64,000 nt of DNA from Bacteroidia bacterium. GTDB lineage: Bacteria > Bacteroidota > Bacteroidia > Flavobacteriales > Flavobacteriaceae. Position numbers and translations under genes: made by a program. Of this stretch, positions 43,244-53,042 are shown one piece after another. A model generated the notes under the pieces. The model saw only the letters and a list, made by a program, of their open reading frames with translations, ran no database searches and was not told the DNA's origin. The stretch is taken from assembly GCA_030427735.1 (NCBI GenBank), contig JAUIBP010000006.1, forward strand, positions 173,226-237,225, read 5' to 3'. Positions within the stretch are counted from its first letter, which is position 1, and every line of letters starts with the position of its first letter.

Positions 43244-44527
43244 TTACAATCGGGGGAGCACGACATCTGTAGTGCTTTCTACCAATGCCAATTCTTTAGC
43301 TTTGTTTTTGGCTTTTAATTTTTGTTTTTTGAGATATTTACCAAAAATTAAGGCGACTAATATACCAATACAACCGTGTATTAAAACAGTGTTTTGTACA
43401 CCAATGTAATGCGATATGGCTCCGGTAAGTAAACTGCCAAGCGGCATCATGGCGGTGAGTACCATAATGTAAATGCTTATAACCCGACCACGATATTGGT
43501 TTGTAACCTGTAATTGAATAATGGTGTTGCTTAACGTTCTAACAGACATCATTCCAAATGCGGCAATAGTTATGAATACAAGGGCTAGCCCAAATTGAGG
43601 TGTTTGAGAAAACAAAACCAAGCCAACACCAAATATTAATGTGTTAATGGCTAATATGCGGCTTAGATTTGTTCCTTTTTTTAATGAAGCCAAAAAAAGT
43701 GCACCAACAAATGCGCCTAAGCCTATAACGCCATCAATAATTCCTAGCGTGGTGGCATTTCCTCTAAAAATATCTTTTGCAAAAACAGGAGTAAGTGTGG
43801 TAAATGGCAAAACAAAGAAACTCATAAGGGCAACGTAAACAATAACAGAGTAAATAACCGAATTACGTTTAATGTATTTAAATCCGTTTTTAAGGTCGTC
43901 TAACCTGTTGGTTTCTTCTGTTAAAACAGGATTGTCTTTAGGTAATCGCATTTGTAATAAAGATATAATTACAGCTAAAAAACTCACAGCATTTAACCCA
44001 AAACATACTTGGTCTCCAAAAGTTTCGAGTATAAAACCAGCTAGGGCAGGCCCTAGTAATTTGGAAAGATTTACCATAGAAGAGTTTAAAGCAAGTGCAT
44101 TGGGTAAATCGGTTTTATTAGGAACCAATTCCCTAACAAGCGATTGCCTGGCCGGTACATCAAAACCATTAATAATACCTAAAATAGCACTCAAGCCAAT
44201 AATGGCCCATACTGTATCTTCTTCAAAAAAAATAACAGCAAGTGTTAATAATATGGCTTGGACAAGTGATAATATTTGTGTGATTAATAATATTCGGTAG
44301 CGATTATATCGATCAGCCGTGATGCCGCCAAGAATAGAAAACATAGCGGTTGGGAACAGGGTTGCGAATACCGAAACGCCTAACATGAATTTAGATTGTG
44401 TTAAGCTATAAATAACCCAGCTTACTGCTGTTTTTTGCATCCAAGTTCCTAAAAGCGATACCGATTGCCCCATAAAAAACAATCTGAAATTTCTACTTTT
44501 AAATGATTGGAATGTTGTTAAAGCCAT
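43244..44527 (-). CDS. MFS exporter (EntS-like)
   Basis: 427-residue major facilitator with about 12 helices. The N-terminus FKSRNFRLFFMGQSVSLLGTWMQ is the signature of the EntS/MFS_3 (enterobactin exporter-like) group. GGITADRYNRYRILLITQ is the loop 2-3 motif. It likely exports a small molecule or drug; no siderophore biosynthesis genes lie nearby, so a siderophore role is not implied. The gene is flanked by intergenic DNA on both sides. Lys-rich C-terminal tail. Confidence 0.87.
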   Translation of the reverse strand: MALTTFQSFKSRNFRLFFMGQSVSLLGTWMQKTAVSWVIYSLTQSKFMLGVSVFATLFPTAMFSILGGITADRYNRYRILLITQILSLVQAILLTLAVIFFEEDTVWAIIGLSAILGIINGFDVPARQSLVRELVPNKTDLPNALALNSSMVNLSKLLGPALAGFILETFGDQVCFGLNAVSFLAVIISLLQMRLPKDNPVLTEETNRLDDLKNGFKYIKRNSVIYSVIVYVALMSFFVLPFTTLTPVFAKDIFRGNATTLGIIDGVIGLGAFVGALFLASLKKGTNLSRILAINTLIFGVGLVLFSQTPQFGLALVFITIAAFGMMSVRTLSNTIIQLQVTNQYRGRVISIYIMVLTAMMPLGSLLTGAISHYIGVQNTVLIHGCIGILVALIFGKYLKKQKLKAKNKAKELALVESTTDVVLPRL

Positions 44528-44662
44528 AGTGCAATCTTAGAACATTTTTAATGTTGAAAAGTATGTAACTAAGATAATACTTTTAAGAAGCAGCTCTGTT
44601 AAACCTGTTTGATTTTTAAAACACGGTATATTCTTCTGAAAGAAGGTGTTGTACTGTTGTGA

Positions 44663-45022
44663 TTAATAAAATGCCAAAAGGTTGTATCCAGACGTTTCCA
44701 TAACATTTAAAGATAACTGAAAATAAACATAGGCCACAGGAATATTCAACAATAAAACAATAATAGAAATCATGCCCGACTTTAGCTCAATTTCTTTGTT
44801 AAGAACCGTATCTATTAATTTAATTAAAAATGCACTGTTAAATACCAAAGCTGCACAAACAAAACAAATGCCTAAAATAGCAAGTCCGGCATGTTTGGTT
44901 AGGTGAAACGATGTTAGCATAATACAGCCAATTAAACAGGTGGCAATTACAGATAAACGGCTGTTTTTTACAAGACGTTGTTGCGGAAGAACAACCTTTT
45001 TTGGGGTATTAAGGTGTTTCAT
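44663..45022 (-). CDS. Small membrane protein, unknown function
   Basis: 119-residue protein with three predicted membrane helices (about 27-43, 48-68, 83-103) and a basic cytoplasmic N-terminus. I do not recognise a family. It lies upstream of the MFS gene on the same strand (135-nt gap), so it might be transcribed with it. No functional inference. Confidence 0.6.
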   Translation of the reverse strand: MKHLNTPKKVVLPQQRLVKNSRLSVIATCLIGCIMLTSFHLTKHAGLAILGICFVCAALVFNSAFLIKLIDTVLNKEIELKSGMISIIVLLLNIPVAYVYFQLSLNVMETSGYNLLAFY

Positions 45023-45401
45023 TTTGGTTATTTTTTTGGGGTAAGACGTGTCGTCTTTATGGTTAATAGCAAAGCAAATATAATAATAATTGTTTAACTA
45101 CTTCTGTTTGTTTGTGTTTAGAATGTTAAAGTTTACGATTTGATAATGGTTATGTAAAACTCTGTTTCTTATGGTTTTAGTTTTGGTTTGGTCAATTGTT
45201 TATTAGTAAAAAGGATATGAATGTTTGTAATTACCTTGTGTTTAAGAATTTTAATCGCATTAAAAATGAAACAATTAGTTATAAGTTGCCTTTTAGGTTT
45301 TTAACCGATTGTCATGGATTTTCTTTTACAAGATAGTATTGAACTTTTAGAAACTAATTTTTTTTATCTTTAAGTGCTTATTAAAATCAATAAATATAAT
45401 T
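45023..45401. other. Divergent intergenic region
   Basis: 379 nt between the small membrane protein (minus) and the HAD lipoprotein (plus). AT-rich. Includes an exact TAnnTTTG match, TAGTTTTG (45178-45185), far upstream of the plus-strand gene, and a near match TATCTTTA about 35 nt before it. No repeat or ORF. Confidence 0.5.
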
Positions 45402-46472
45402 ATGAAAAATAAATACAATGCTATAAAACAGTTAATAGTGTGGTCAACAATTTGTGTGTTGCCTTTATTGTCTTCTTGTAAACAAGAATCTAGCTCTAAA
45501 GATGTAAATCAGGATATTATAGAAATAGAAGATATAGAAGTCGATAGTATAGAAGCGCCACTAGCTTCTTGGGTAGATGGTAAAAGTAAACAAGCCATAA
45601 TAAATTATGTAGATGATGTAACCAATCCTACAAGTCCTAATTTTATTCCTGAAACAGATCGTATCGCGACTTTCGATAACGATGGTACTCTTTGGTCTGA
45701 GCAACCTTTGTATTTTCAATTATTTTTTGCTTTAGATAGAATTAAGGCTTTGGCACCAGAACATCCAGAATGGAAATCTAAACAGCCATTCAAGGCTGTT
45801 TTAGAGAACGATATGAAGACCGTAATGGAGTATGGCGAAAAAGGATTGATAGAAATTTTAATGAGTACCCACGCAGGAATGACCACCGATGAATTTGAGG
45901 CTGTAGTTTCTAATTGGATTACGACTGCTAAACATCCAACAAAAGATAAATTATTTAAAGAGTTAGTATATCAACCTATGTTAGAACTCTTAGATTATTT
46001 AAGGGCAAAAGATTTTAAAACCTTTATAGTTTCTGGTGGCGGTATCGAATTTATGAGACCTTGGACAGAGCAAGTATATGGCATTCCAGCAGAGCAAGTT
46101 GTAGGGAGTAGTATACAAACGGAATACGATTATAATGATGGAAAGCCAGTAATAAAACGTCTTCCGAAAATTGATTTGATAGACGATAAAGAAGGCAAGC
46201 CCGTGGGCATTAATCGTTATATAGGCAAAAAGCCAGTGTTTGCAGCAGGTAATTCAGATGGCGATTTGCAAATGCTGCGATGGACCGATGCCAATACTTA
46301 TAAAACATTTAAGCTTTACGTACACCATACCGATTCTATTAGAGAATGGGCATACGACAGAAAATCGCATATCGGTGGTTTCGATAAAGGTCTAGATGAA
46401 GGCACTAAAAAAGGATGGACTATAGTTAGCATGAAAGACGACTGGAGCGTTATATATCCTTTTGATAAATAA
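45402..46472 (+). CDS. HAD-superfamily phosphatase, periplasmic lipoprotein
   Basis: 356-residue HAD hydrolase. An N-terminal lipoprotein signal with SSC lipobox (LPLLSSCKQ) is followed by an acidic linker. Catalytic motif I reads ATFDNDGTLWSEQP (FDNDGT instead of FDxDGT). A C1-type cap region (IKALAPEHPEWKS) follows, motif II is FIVSGGG, and motif IV is FAAGNSDGDLQML. The pattern resembles exported phosphoserine-phosphatase-like HAD enzymes. It lies 28 nt upstream of the patatin/Omp85 gene and probably forms an operon with it, suggesting a joint role at the cell envelope. Substrate unknown. Confidence 0.85.
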   Translation: MKNKYNAIKQLIVWSTICVLPLLSSCKQESSSKDVNQDIIEIEDIEVDSIEAPLASWVDGKSKQAIINYVDDVTNPTSPNFIPETDRIATFDNDGTLWSEQPLYFQLFFALDRIKALAPEHPEWKSKQPFKAVLENDMKTVMEYGEKGLIEILMSTHAGMTTDEFEAVVSNWITTAKHPTKDKLFKELVYQPMLELLDYLRAKDFKTFIVSGGGIEFMRPWTEQVYGIPAEQVVGSSIQTEYDYNDGKPVIKRLPKIDLIDDKEGKPVGINRYIGKKPVFAAGNSDGDLQMLRWTDANTYKTFKLYVHHTDSIREWAYDRKSHIGGFDKGLDEGTKKGWTIVSMKDDWSVIYPFDK

Positions 46473-46500
46473 AAGCGAAATAAAAAATTAGTCTCTGTTT

Positions 46501-48837
46501 ATGAAAGCAACCATTAATTTAGTGGTCTCACTATGTTTTATATTGTTGTCTGTAGTATGCCATTCACAGAGCGAATCTAATTCAAATCAAGAAAAGCCTA
46601 AGGTTGCTTTAGTATTAAGTGGCGGCGGAGCTTTAGGAGTTGCGCATATACCTGTACTTCAAAAATTAGATTCTTTGGGGATTGTTCCCGATTTAATTGT
46701 GGGAACCAGTATGGGAAGTATCGTGGGTGGACTATACGCTATTGGGTATTCGGGCGATGAAATTGCCGAAATTTCCCGTACTGCAGATTGGGACATGTTA
46801 TTTAGCGGAAAAGTTTCCGTGCAAAATGTTAGTAACGAAGAAAAAAGCGAATTTGGTCGCTACGTTATAGATTTTGAAATTAAGGACAAAAAACCAAAGC
46901 CTGTACTATCCTTATTAAACGATCAAAATTTAAGAGAGTTTTTTACTTTTTTAACCTATCCAGTATATAATATTAGTAAGTTCGATGATTTACCTATTCC
47001 GTATCGTGCCATGGCAACAGATATTGTAAACGGTAAGCAAGTTATTTTAGACGAAGGTTCTATTGCCACGGCTATGCGAGCCAGTATGTCTATTCCTGGT
47101 GTGTTTAAACCTGTACCATATCAAAACACATTATTGGTAGACGGAGGGGTGTTGAACAATTTTCCTGTAGACGTTGCCAAGCAGCTCGGTGCCGATTTTA
47201 TTATAGGTAGCGAAGTTGGCGGTGGATTACAAACTAAAGAAAAGTTAAGTAACATACAAACCCTATTGTTCCAAACAGGAATGTTGTCCAGTAACCTTCA
47301 AGCCGAAAAACATAAAGAAGAATGTAATATTTTAATAGACCATGTCCCCAATTTAAAATACACAGCTGGCGATTTTGGTAAAAGTAATATCATTTACGAA
47401 GAAGGGAAAGTTGCAACACATGCTCAGGAACAACAATTAATAGCATTGGCTAACAGGCTTAAGCCGTATAAGCAAAGATCGCATGCTATACCAAAAGTTG
47501 ATGAACATGCGGTTTTAGATTCTATTATTTATCATGGAGTTAGTAAAAATAATTTAAGGTTGGTAGAGTCCAGATCGGGTCTTAAAGTAAATAAAACCTA
47601 TACGATCGATGATGGAAAAGAAGTTATAGATAGAATTTTAGGAACCAATTTATTCAGCTCTATTTCAACAAGTCCTATTATAGATGGCGATAAAATAGGT
47701 TTAGAAATTACTGCAGTAGAAAAAGCCCATAATCAAGCTAAATTGGCCGTTCATTTTGATGATTACAGAGGTGTAGGGCTTTTACTAAACTATACAGGAA
47801 GAAATATAATTGGTGCTTCGTCTCGATTTTTAGTAACCTTAGATGTGGCCGAACAGCCAAAATTTAGAGTGCAATATCAAAAAATATTCGGTGAATATAA
47901 ACGTTGGTGGTTCAGGTCCGAAGTTTATGGCGAGCGTCTCGATCAAAATGTTTTTATTCGTGGTGAAGCTGCCGATGAAATGGATTATAAATATTTTCAC
48001 TTCAATAACGAGTTTAATAGGAATTTAAACACTTTAAAAAGTTATGTTGGTATTGGCTTGGAGTATCAGCAAACCAGTTTAAGGCCAGAAGCCGACCCTA
48101 ATGTTATTCCTAATATATTGAATTTAGTAAATTATAGATTCAGAACAACAGAAGTTTACGGACAGTTTGTATACAACTCCCTTAACGAAGTTTTTTATCC
48201 AACACACGGACTTAATTTCGAGGCGCGATTGGGCAGGGCTTTAAACCATTCTGCTTCTGTAAATTTTATAGATACAGATGTCGATGAAAACGAGTCTGGA
48301 GTTACAAACGGTTTTACCAAGTTTAGAGGACGTTTCATGTACGTAAATACATTTAAAAAGAATTTAACTGTTATTGCAGGGGCAAACCTTGGGTTTACAT
48401 TTATAGATGCTCTTAAAAATGGCGATATATCGTATACCGAATTGGGGTATGGTGGGAATTATTATTTAGGAGGTAATCTTAAAAGGCCACGACAGGACGA
48501 TTTTGTGTTTTATGGTTTGTTAGAAGATGAATTGCCTGTAAGTCAGTTTATGGGTGTTAATTTTGGTTTGCAATACCAAATGATGAAAAAAGTGTTTGTT
48601 ACGCCCCATGTAAATATTGCTACTGTGGGTTTTGGAACGTTTAACGACTATATCGACGATACTTTAACACCTACGGGCGAGTGGCAAGATAATTTAGAGA
48701 CTAGCAGTTTGGTTTCTTTAGGCGCTATGCTGTCTTATAATTCTATTTTAGGGCCCATAGATTTAAACTTAACCTGGGTTAATGGCACAAACAAAATGCG
48801 TTTGTTTTTTGGCGTAGGTATTCCTATTGGTAAATAG
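46501..48837 (+). CDS. Patatin-like phospholipase fused to an Omp85-type barrel
   Basis: 778-residue fusion of an exported patatin phospholipase with a surface-antigen (BamA/Omp85) barrel, like Pseudomonas PlpD. Signal peptide residues 1-22. Oxyanion GGGALG at 41-46 and nucleophile Ser70 in GTSMGS. The catalytic dyad Asp214 lies in VDGGVLNNFP. A POTRA-like region (about 330-400, GVSKNNLRLVESRSGLKVNK) precedes the barrel (about 405-778). PlpD-type proteins carry their own barrel (type Vd autotransporter). The adjoining HAD lipoprotein and the absence of other lipase genes suggest a phospholipid or envelope-remodelling role. Ends on a hydrophobic final strand. Confidence 0.9.
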   Translation: MKATINLVVSLCFILLSVVCHSQSESNSNQEKPKVALVLSGGGALGVAHIPVLQKLDSLGIVPDLIVGTSMGSIVGGLYAIGYSGDEIAEISRTADWDMLFSGKVSVQNVSNEEKSEFGRYVIDFEIKDKKPKPVLSLLNDQNLREFFTFLTYPVYNISKFDDLPIPYRAMATDIVNGKQVILDEGSIATAMRASMSIPGVFKPVPYQNTLLVDGGVLNNFPVDVAKQLGADFIIGSEVGGGLQTKEKLSNIQTLLFQTGMLSSNLQAEKHKEECNILIDHVPNLKYTAGDFGKSNIIYEEGKVATHAQEQQLIALANRLKPYKQRSHAIPKVDEHAVLDSIIYHGVSKNNLRLVESRSGLKVNKTYTIDDGKEVIDRILGTNLFSSISTSPIIDGDKIGLEITAVEKAHNQAKLAVHFDDYRGVGLLLNYTGRNIIGASSRFLVTLDVAEQPKFRVQYQKIFGEYKRWWFRSEVYGERLDQNVFIRGEAADEMDYKYFHFNNEFNRNLNTLKSYVGIGLEYQQTSLRPEADPNVIPNILNLVNYRFRTTEVYGQFVYNSLNEVFYPTHGLNFEARLGRALNHSASVNFIDTDVDENESGVTNGFTKFRGRFMYVNTFKKNLTVIAGANLGFTFIDALKNGDISYTELGYGGNYYLGGNLKRPRQDDFVFYGLLEDELPVSQFMGVNFGLQYQMMKKVFVTPHVNIATVGFGTFNDYIDDTLTPTGEWQDNLETSSLVSLGAMLSYNSILGPIDLNLTWVNGTNKMRLFFGVGIPIGK

Positions 48838-48864
48838 CATAATACGAATGCATGTTTTTATAAT

Positions 48865-50262
48865 TTATAAACTGCCTCCTAAAGCCAGAAATAAATTAGT
48901 GCGTTGTACTATTTTTTCGCCTTGTACGGCTATTAAATCGGTTTGCGATTTAAAGTAGTCCATTTGTTGGTCTATTAAATCACGCATGTCTATCTTACCT
49001 ACCTTAAATCTGATTTGTTCTAACTCGAAAGCGCGCTGATTGTTGGCTACAGATTCTTTAACAATAAGCTCTCTGTCGTCTAGAACATTTACAGCGTTTA
49101 AAGCGTTTTCAACATCGGCTAAAGCATTTAATACCGTTTGGCTATAAAATTCTACGGCTTGTTGTTGTTGGGTTGTTCTTATATCAACATTGGCTTTTAA
49201 TCCGCCACCTTGATAAATAGGAGCTACAAGTTTTCCGCCAATACTCCTAACGGGATTACTAAAAGCATCAGATAATAGTACTAATTGCCGCTTATCGAGT
49301 AACCCTAAGCCTGCAGTAAGTGTTATTTGTGGCAGTCGAGCGGCTTCGGCTTCGCCAACACGATAAAAGGCAGCATTAAAACGGTTTTGGGCAGCTAAAA
49401 TATCGGGTCTGCGTTCTAAAATTTGAGCAGGAACACCTGAAGGAAGGTTGGCGTTTACAACAGGTAGCTCGGTGTTGGTTTCTATTTCGGCACAAGGGTA
49501 TCTTCCTAAAAGTAGTTCTAAGGCTCGCAATTGATTATCGTAAGCTAATTCCAATTGATACATCGCATCTTGGAAATTATTTAGAGTGGCTTTAGACATT
49601 ACAAGGTCTATTTCGGTGCCGATACCAATATCTAAGCGTTGTTGAGAAATGGTTGTTAGATTTTGGGATAGGGCTATCATTTGTTTAGCCAAATTGATTT
49701 GCAAATACGTTTCGGTTGATAAATAATACGTTTTTGTAACCATTGCAGCGATTGATAGCCTTGCAAACGCATAATCGTAAGCTAAGGCATCTTGATTGGC
49801 TATTTCGGCGTTGCGTGCATTTCTTAATTTTCCCCAAATATCTAATTCCCACGATGCTGAAAGAATTCCACCGTTAAGTCCGTTATTTCCTAAATCGCCA
49901 CCTAATTTAGTGGCTTCGCTTCCTAATATCGATAAGGCAGGGCGTAGTGCGGCTCTAGCGGCTTCAACATAACCATTGGCTTCTTGTATTCTCAGGCTGC
50001 TAATGCGCAGGTCAGGATTATAGATTAAAGCTTCGGCGACTAAGGTATCTAGGGTAGGGTTGTTAAACGTGCTTAGCCAATGTTCTTGTATTTGTAAGGT
50101 ATCTAAACTGTTTTGCCACGATTCAGGAAGCATAAAATTGGAGAATGCTTCTTGTTGAAGATCTTCGCTGTTAGTGGGGTGTTTTACGGCACAATTAAAG
50201 ATGCATAATATGCAAATAATACAAAGTCCGGTTTGTGCTATTTTAAAGATGTTTTTTTGCAT
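48865..50262 (-). CDS. Outer membrane efflux lipoprotein (TolC/NodT family)
   Basis: 465-residue TolC-like channel subunit of the NodT/OprM group. It has a lipoprotein signal with lipobox FNC (IFNCAVK). Two repeated coiled-coil barrel halves are visible, with LRISSLRIQEANGYVEAARAA in the first and RRPDILAAQNRFNAAFYRVGEAEAARLPQITL in the second. The gene begins 1 nt after the HlyD gene's stop codon, forming one operon. The operon lacks an RND or ABC transporter gene, so the inner membrane partner is not obvious. Confidence 0.9.
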   Translation of the reverse strand: MQKNIFKIAQTGLCIICILCIFNCAVKHPTNSEDLQQEAFSNFMLPESWQNSLDTLQIQEHWLSTFNNPTLDTLVAEALIYNPDLRISSLRIQEANGYVEAARAALRPALSILGSEATKLGGDLGNNGLNGGILSASWELDIWGKLRNARNAEIANQDALAYDYAFARLSIAAMVTKTYYLSTETYLQINLAKQMIALSQNLTTISQQRLDIGIGTEIDLVMSKATLNNFQDAMYQLELAYDNQLRALELLLGRYPCAEIETNTELPVVNANLPSGVPAQILERRPDILAAQNRFNAAFYRVGEAEAARLPQITLTAGLGLLDKRQLVLLSDAFSNPVRSIGGKLVAPIYQGGGLKANVDIRTTQQQQAVEFYSQTVLNALADVENALNAVNVLDDRELIVKESVANNQRAFELEQIRFKVGKIDMRDLIDQQMDYFKSQTDLIAVQGEKIVQRTNLFLALGGSL

Positions 50263-50263
50263 A

Positions 50264-51445
50264 TTAATGTAATTTAGGTACCAGCCAATCTAGTTTTGTA
50301 CCAACTCTTAAAATAACTTTTCTTACCAAGTGTATAATTTTACCTTTTTCGGTGTAAATGGCGCCTTGTCCTACAGCTCCAGGCGCTAGAAATAAGTCTT
50401 TATCCTCTCCAATAACGTTTAGTCTAACTGCAAATCGGCCTTCTTCAAAATGGGTTTCTTGGGTGTCGGGTAATTTTCCGCTAGCGGTAATTTGGCCTTG
50501 GGCATTGGCCCAAACAATATGCTGTACTTTACATTTTATAATATGATTAGGATAGGTTTTAAGAGCGACTTCGGCAATATTTCCATCTTGAACATAGCGG
50601 ATTTCATTTTGTTTATATAAAGCCACTAGCCACTGTTCATCTTCTATAAAAGACATCACGGGTTTTAAGGGGAGCTGCACGGCCATAGCACCCGGACGCA
50701 GTTGAAGATTGATAACGCGGCCGTCGGCTGGAGCCAGATATGTGGTTTGTGATAGTCTCCATTGCGCTTCTTTAAGTTCTGCTTTGGCTTGTTCCAAATC
50801 GGCTCTAGCTTGTGTGATTTCAGATAATTCACCATCGGATGATACTGCCGAAATTTTTTGAAGATATTGTAAACGTTGAGATTCGGCCACTGCTTTTTGA
50901 GCCTGAAGATTTTTAAGGTTCGCTTGCGCTTGTTCGTAATCGAATTTAGAGCCCGCACCTAAATCGGCCAGCTCTTTGTTTTGCTGCTCTCGTTTTACGG
51001 CTAATTCTAATTGTGCATCAATTACAGATATATTATTGCTTGCTGCCGCAATTTGTTGTTCTAATTCTTTATCGTAAGCTTTAGCACTTACTACTTTGGC
51101 TTCTAAAAGAGGTATGCGGGCCTCAAGTGCTTTAATTTTTAATTGAAAAGGTTCGGGATCTATTTTAAATAAAACATCACCTTTTTTTACATGTTGATTA
51201 GGGCTAACAGGTACTTCTATAACTTTACCGGTTACCGTGGGTACAACTTCTACATTGTAATTTAAAACGCGAACATCGTGAGACGATGGTGCTACAATAT
51301 TTAATAATAATATTAAAAAGCTAATAGCAATTACAGGGATAATGTAAACAATAACTTGCGTAACGGTGTTCCAAGGCAATAGTTTGAATTTGAAAAAGAT
51401 AAGCCAAACGATACCGCTATAGATTAAAAGTAATAATATTTCCAT
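50264..51445 (-). CDS. HlyD-family membrane fusion protein (YibH/YiaV-like)
   Basis: 393-residue adaptor. Two hydrophobic helices at the N-terminus (about 4-20 and 28-50), the pattern of E. coli YiaV/YibH. A barrel-sandwich motif EVPVSPNQHVKKGDVLFKID follows, then a long coiled-coil hairpin (about 95-230) and beta-barrel (PADGRVINLQLRPGAMAVQL). It bridges an inner membrane function to the TolC-like lipoprotein encoded immediately downstream. The DUF3302 gene 31 nt upstream completes a yiaW-yiaV type order. The transported compound is unknown. Confidence 0.9.
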   Translation of the reverse strand: MEILLLLIYSGIVWLIFFKFKLLPWNTVTQVIVYIIPVIAISFLILLLNIVAPSSHDVRVLNYNVEVVPTVTGKVIEVPVSPNQHVKKGDVLFKIDPEPFQLKIKALEARIPLLEAKVVSAKAYDKELEQQIAAASNNISVIDAQLELAVKREQQNKELADLGAGSKFDYEQAQANLKNLQAQKAVAESQRLQYLQKISAVSSDGELSEITQARADLEQAKAELKEAQWRLSQTTYLAPADGRVINLQLRPGAMAVQLPLKPVMSFIEDEQWLVALYKQNEIRYVQDGNIAEVALKTYPNHIIKCKVQHIVWANAQGQITASGKLPDTQETHFEEGRFAVRLNVIGEDKDLFLAPGAVGQGAIYTEKGKIIHLVRKVILRVGTKLDWLVPKLH

Positions 51446-51475
51446 TGGTTCAGTTTAAAGGTTGGTTGGTGTGAG

Positions 51476-51904
51476 TTAAAGCGTTTCGTTTGGAGGTGTA
51501 TCTTTAAGATGTTTTTCCTTCTTTTCTTTAAACTCTTTTATGGTTTCTTCGTGGTAATCGCCTTTATCTGTGCCATAAGCCATTTTGTATAGTACGGGTT
51601 TGCTGTAAGCCCATAACCAGGCTAAGGGCCAAAGAAGTCCGCCAAAAAATAAGGAGAGAATACATAGAATCTTTATAGCCTCGGCTTGTGGGTGATTTTT
51701 CTTTTCGGCTACCTTTTCAGGAAGTACATGCACGAATAAAAATATTCCAATACCAGCTATTGGAGCAACAATTAATGCTACCCAGCTTATTACTTCGGCA
51801 ATGGTATCTTCAATACCGCCAGTTTCTTCGTTAGCTAATGCTAAAGAGGGTAGTAATAGAGCTGCAAATAAGGGGGGTATGCTGTGTAATGAGATGTACC
51901 GCAT
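51476..51904 (-). CDS. DUF3302-like inner membrane protein (YiaW/YibI-like)
   Basis: 142-residue membrane protein with three hydrophobic helices (about 5-22, 31-55, 76-100). The core PQAEAIKILCILSLFFGGLLWPLAWLWAYSKPV matches DUF3302 of E. coli YiaW/YibI, which are always paired with a HlyD protein. The N-terminus looks like a signal peptide or a first helix. It leads the operon DUF3302-HlyD-TolC. It may be the minimal inner membrane partner of the adaptor, but no transport mechanism has been shown. Confidence 0.75.
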   Translation of the reverse strand: MRYISLHSIPPLFAALLLPSLALANEETGGIEDTIAEVISWVALIVAPIAGIGIFLFVHVLPEKVAEKKNHPQAEAIKILCILSLFFGGLLWPLAWLWAYSKPVLYKMAYGTDKGDYHEETIKEFKEKKEKHLKDTPPNETL

Positions 51905-52163
51905 ATTTGGTTGTTTTAAATGGTTTGATTATTAGCTACTTAAAGGTAATATAAATATGTTAATTTTCAACGTTAAATAGTTGTATGTATTTGAGATTTA
52001 GATAATCACGAATAAAAGTGCTATTGGAATTGTTGTGATTAATTATTTTATGAGGAATCTGAATATATTAACAGGGTATTTTTGGAAATAGCTTTGCAGC
52101 AACATATAGGAGATTGTACTTTAATTAATTATGTGTATCTTAATTTGATATAGTATAATATTG
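51905..52163. other. Intergenic region upstream of the DUF3302 operon
   Basis: About 260 nt (316 nt gap in total, including a terminator). Presumed promoter region of the minus-strand DUF3302-HlyD-TolC operon. I see no gene, repeat or clear -7 box. Confidence 0.45.
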
Positions 52164-52199
52164 AAAAAGCCGCCTAAAATTAAATTTAGGCGGCTTTTT
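52164..52199 (-). terminator. Terminator of the ECF sigma/anti-sigma operon
   Basis: A perfect 15-bp stem (52164-52178 with 52185-52199; AAAAAGCCGCC on one arm) is followed by an A/T-rich tract. It lies 22 nt after the anti-sigma stop codon. T runs on both sides make it bidirectional in principle. Confidence 0.92.
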
Positions 52200-52220
52200 T
52201 CTTTTTCTTTTTCAATAAAA

Positions 52221-53033
52221 TTATTCCCTGCTTTTTAGTGAAATTTCGGCAACAGAATTCTCTAAAGATGCATTGGTGTTACCGCCTTTAGGTTCTATAG
52301 TAATGTTTAGGCCTAAAGCATTTTCGGTATACGGTATAGAGGTTAATCGTCTGTCTGTTTCGTCTAGAATGCCTAGATTTACCATTTTACCTTCTAACTC
52401 TGCCCAAATTTGGTAACATTGCTCTTTAGGTAATTCAGGTAGCGATACAACATCTATCATAGATGTTTTATCTTTTGGATTAATGTATGCTACTGTTTTT
52501 AAATTTTTTGCTCTGTTATTACCCTTAATAACATACTTTTGGGTTTCTGGATTGTTAAGTTGCTTAAACTGAGACATGATTTCGTCTAGTTTTTTGTTAT
52601 TCATTTCGATATCGCTTCTTAAGTCGAAAATTTCATCAACAACCACTTGGTTTTCTTTCTTCAATTCTAAATTTTGAGAATAAAAGATAAATGAAGATAC
52701 AGCAAAAATAACAGCAACAAGACTTGCGGCAATGGCAGAATGTTTAATCCAAGAGCGTTTGCGTCGTGTTCTTGTTTGTAAAGGAACAACAGGTGTTTCT
52801 GTTTCCTTGTCTAAGGCTTTCATAATATTTTCTAAGGTAGAAGAAGGTGCTTCAACAGCATGGTATTTAGATACAATTTCTAAATTATGTTGCATGGTAT
52901 TGTAAGCGTGCTCTACTTCTGGATACTTAGAAATATAAGTTTCAACTAATTCTGATTCTTTCGCAGAGGTAATCCCCATTAGATAATTTTCTAATAGATC
53001 AGAATTTAGGAATGAAGTAATTTTTTGATTCAT
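52221..53033 (-). CDS. Anti-sigma factor (RskA/anti-sigma-K type)
   Basis: 270-residue single-pass membrane protein. The cytoplasmic N-terminal part (about 1-90) begins INQKITSFLNSDLLENYLMG and would bind the ECF sigma factor. One helix at about 94-114 (SAIAASLVAVIFAVSSFIFY) is followed by a short coiled coil (KKENQVVVDEIFDLRSDIEMN). The periplasmic domain (about 175-270, PELPKEQCYQIWAELEGKMVNLG) is the anti-sigma-K C-terminal domain. It lies 9 nt after the sigma gene and is co-transcribed with it. Confidence 0.9.
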   Translation of the reverse strand: MNQKITSFLNSDLLENYLMGITSAKESELVETYISKYPEVEHAYNTMQHNLEIVSKYHAVEAPSSTLENIMKALDKETETPVVPLQTRTRRKRSWIKHSAIAASLVAVIFAVSSFIFYSQNLELKKENQVVVDEIFDLRSDIEMNNKKLDEIMSQFKQLNNPETQKYVIKGNNRAKNLKTVAYINPKDKTSMIDVVSLPELPKEQCYQIWAELEGKMVNLGILDETDRRLTSIPYTENALGLNITIEPKGGNTNASLENSVAEISLKSRE

Positions 53034-53042
53034 AACATGTAA

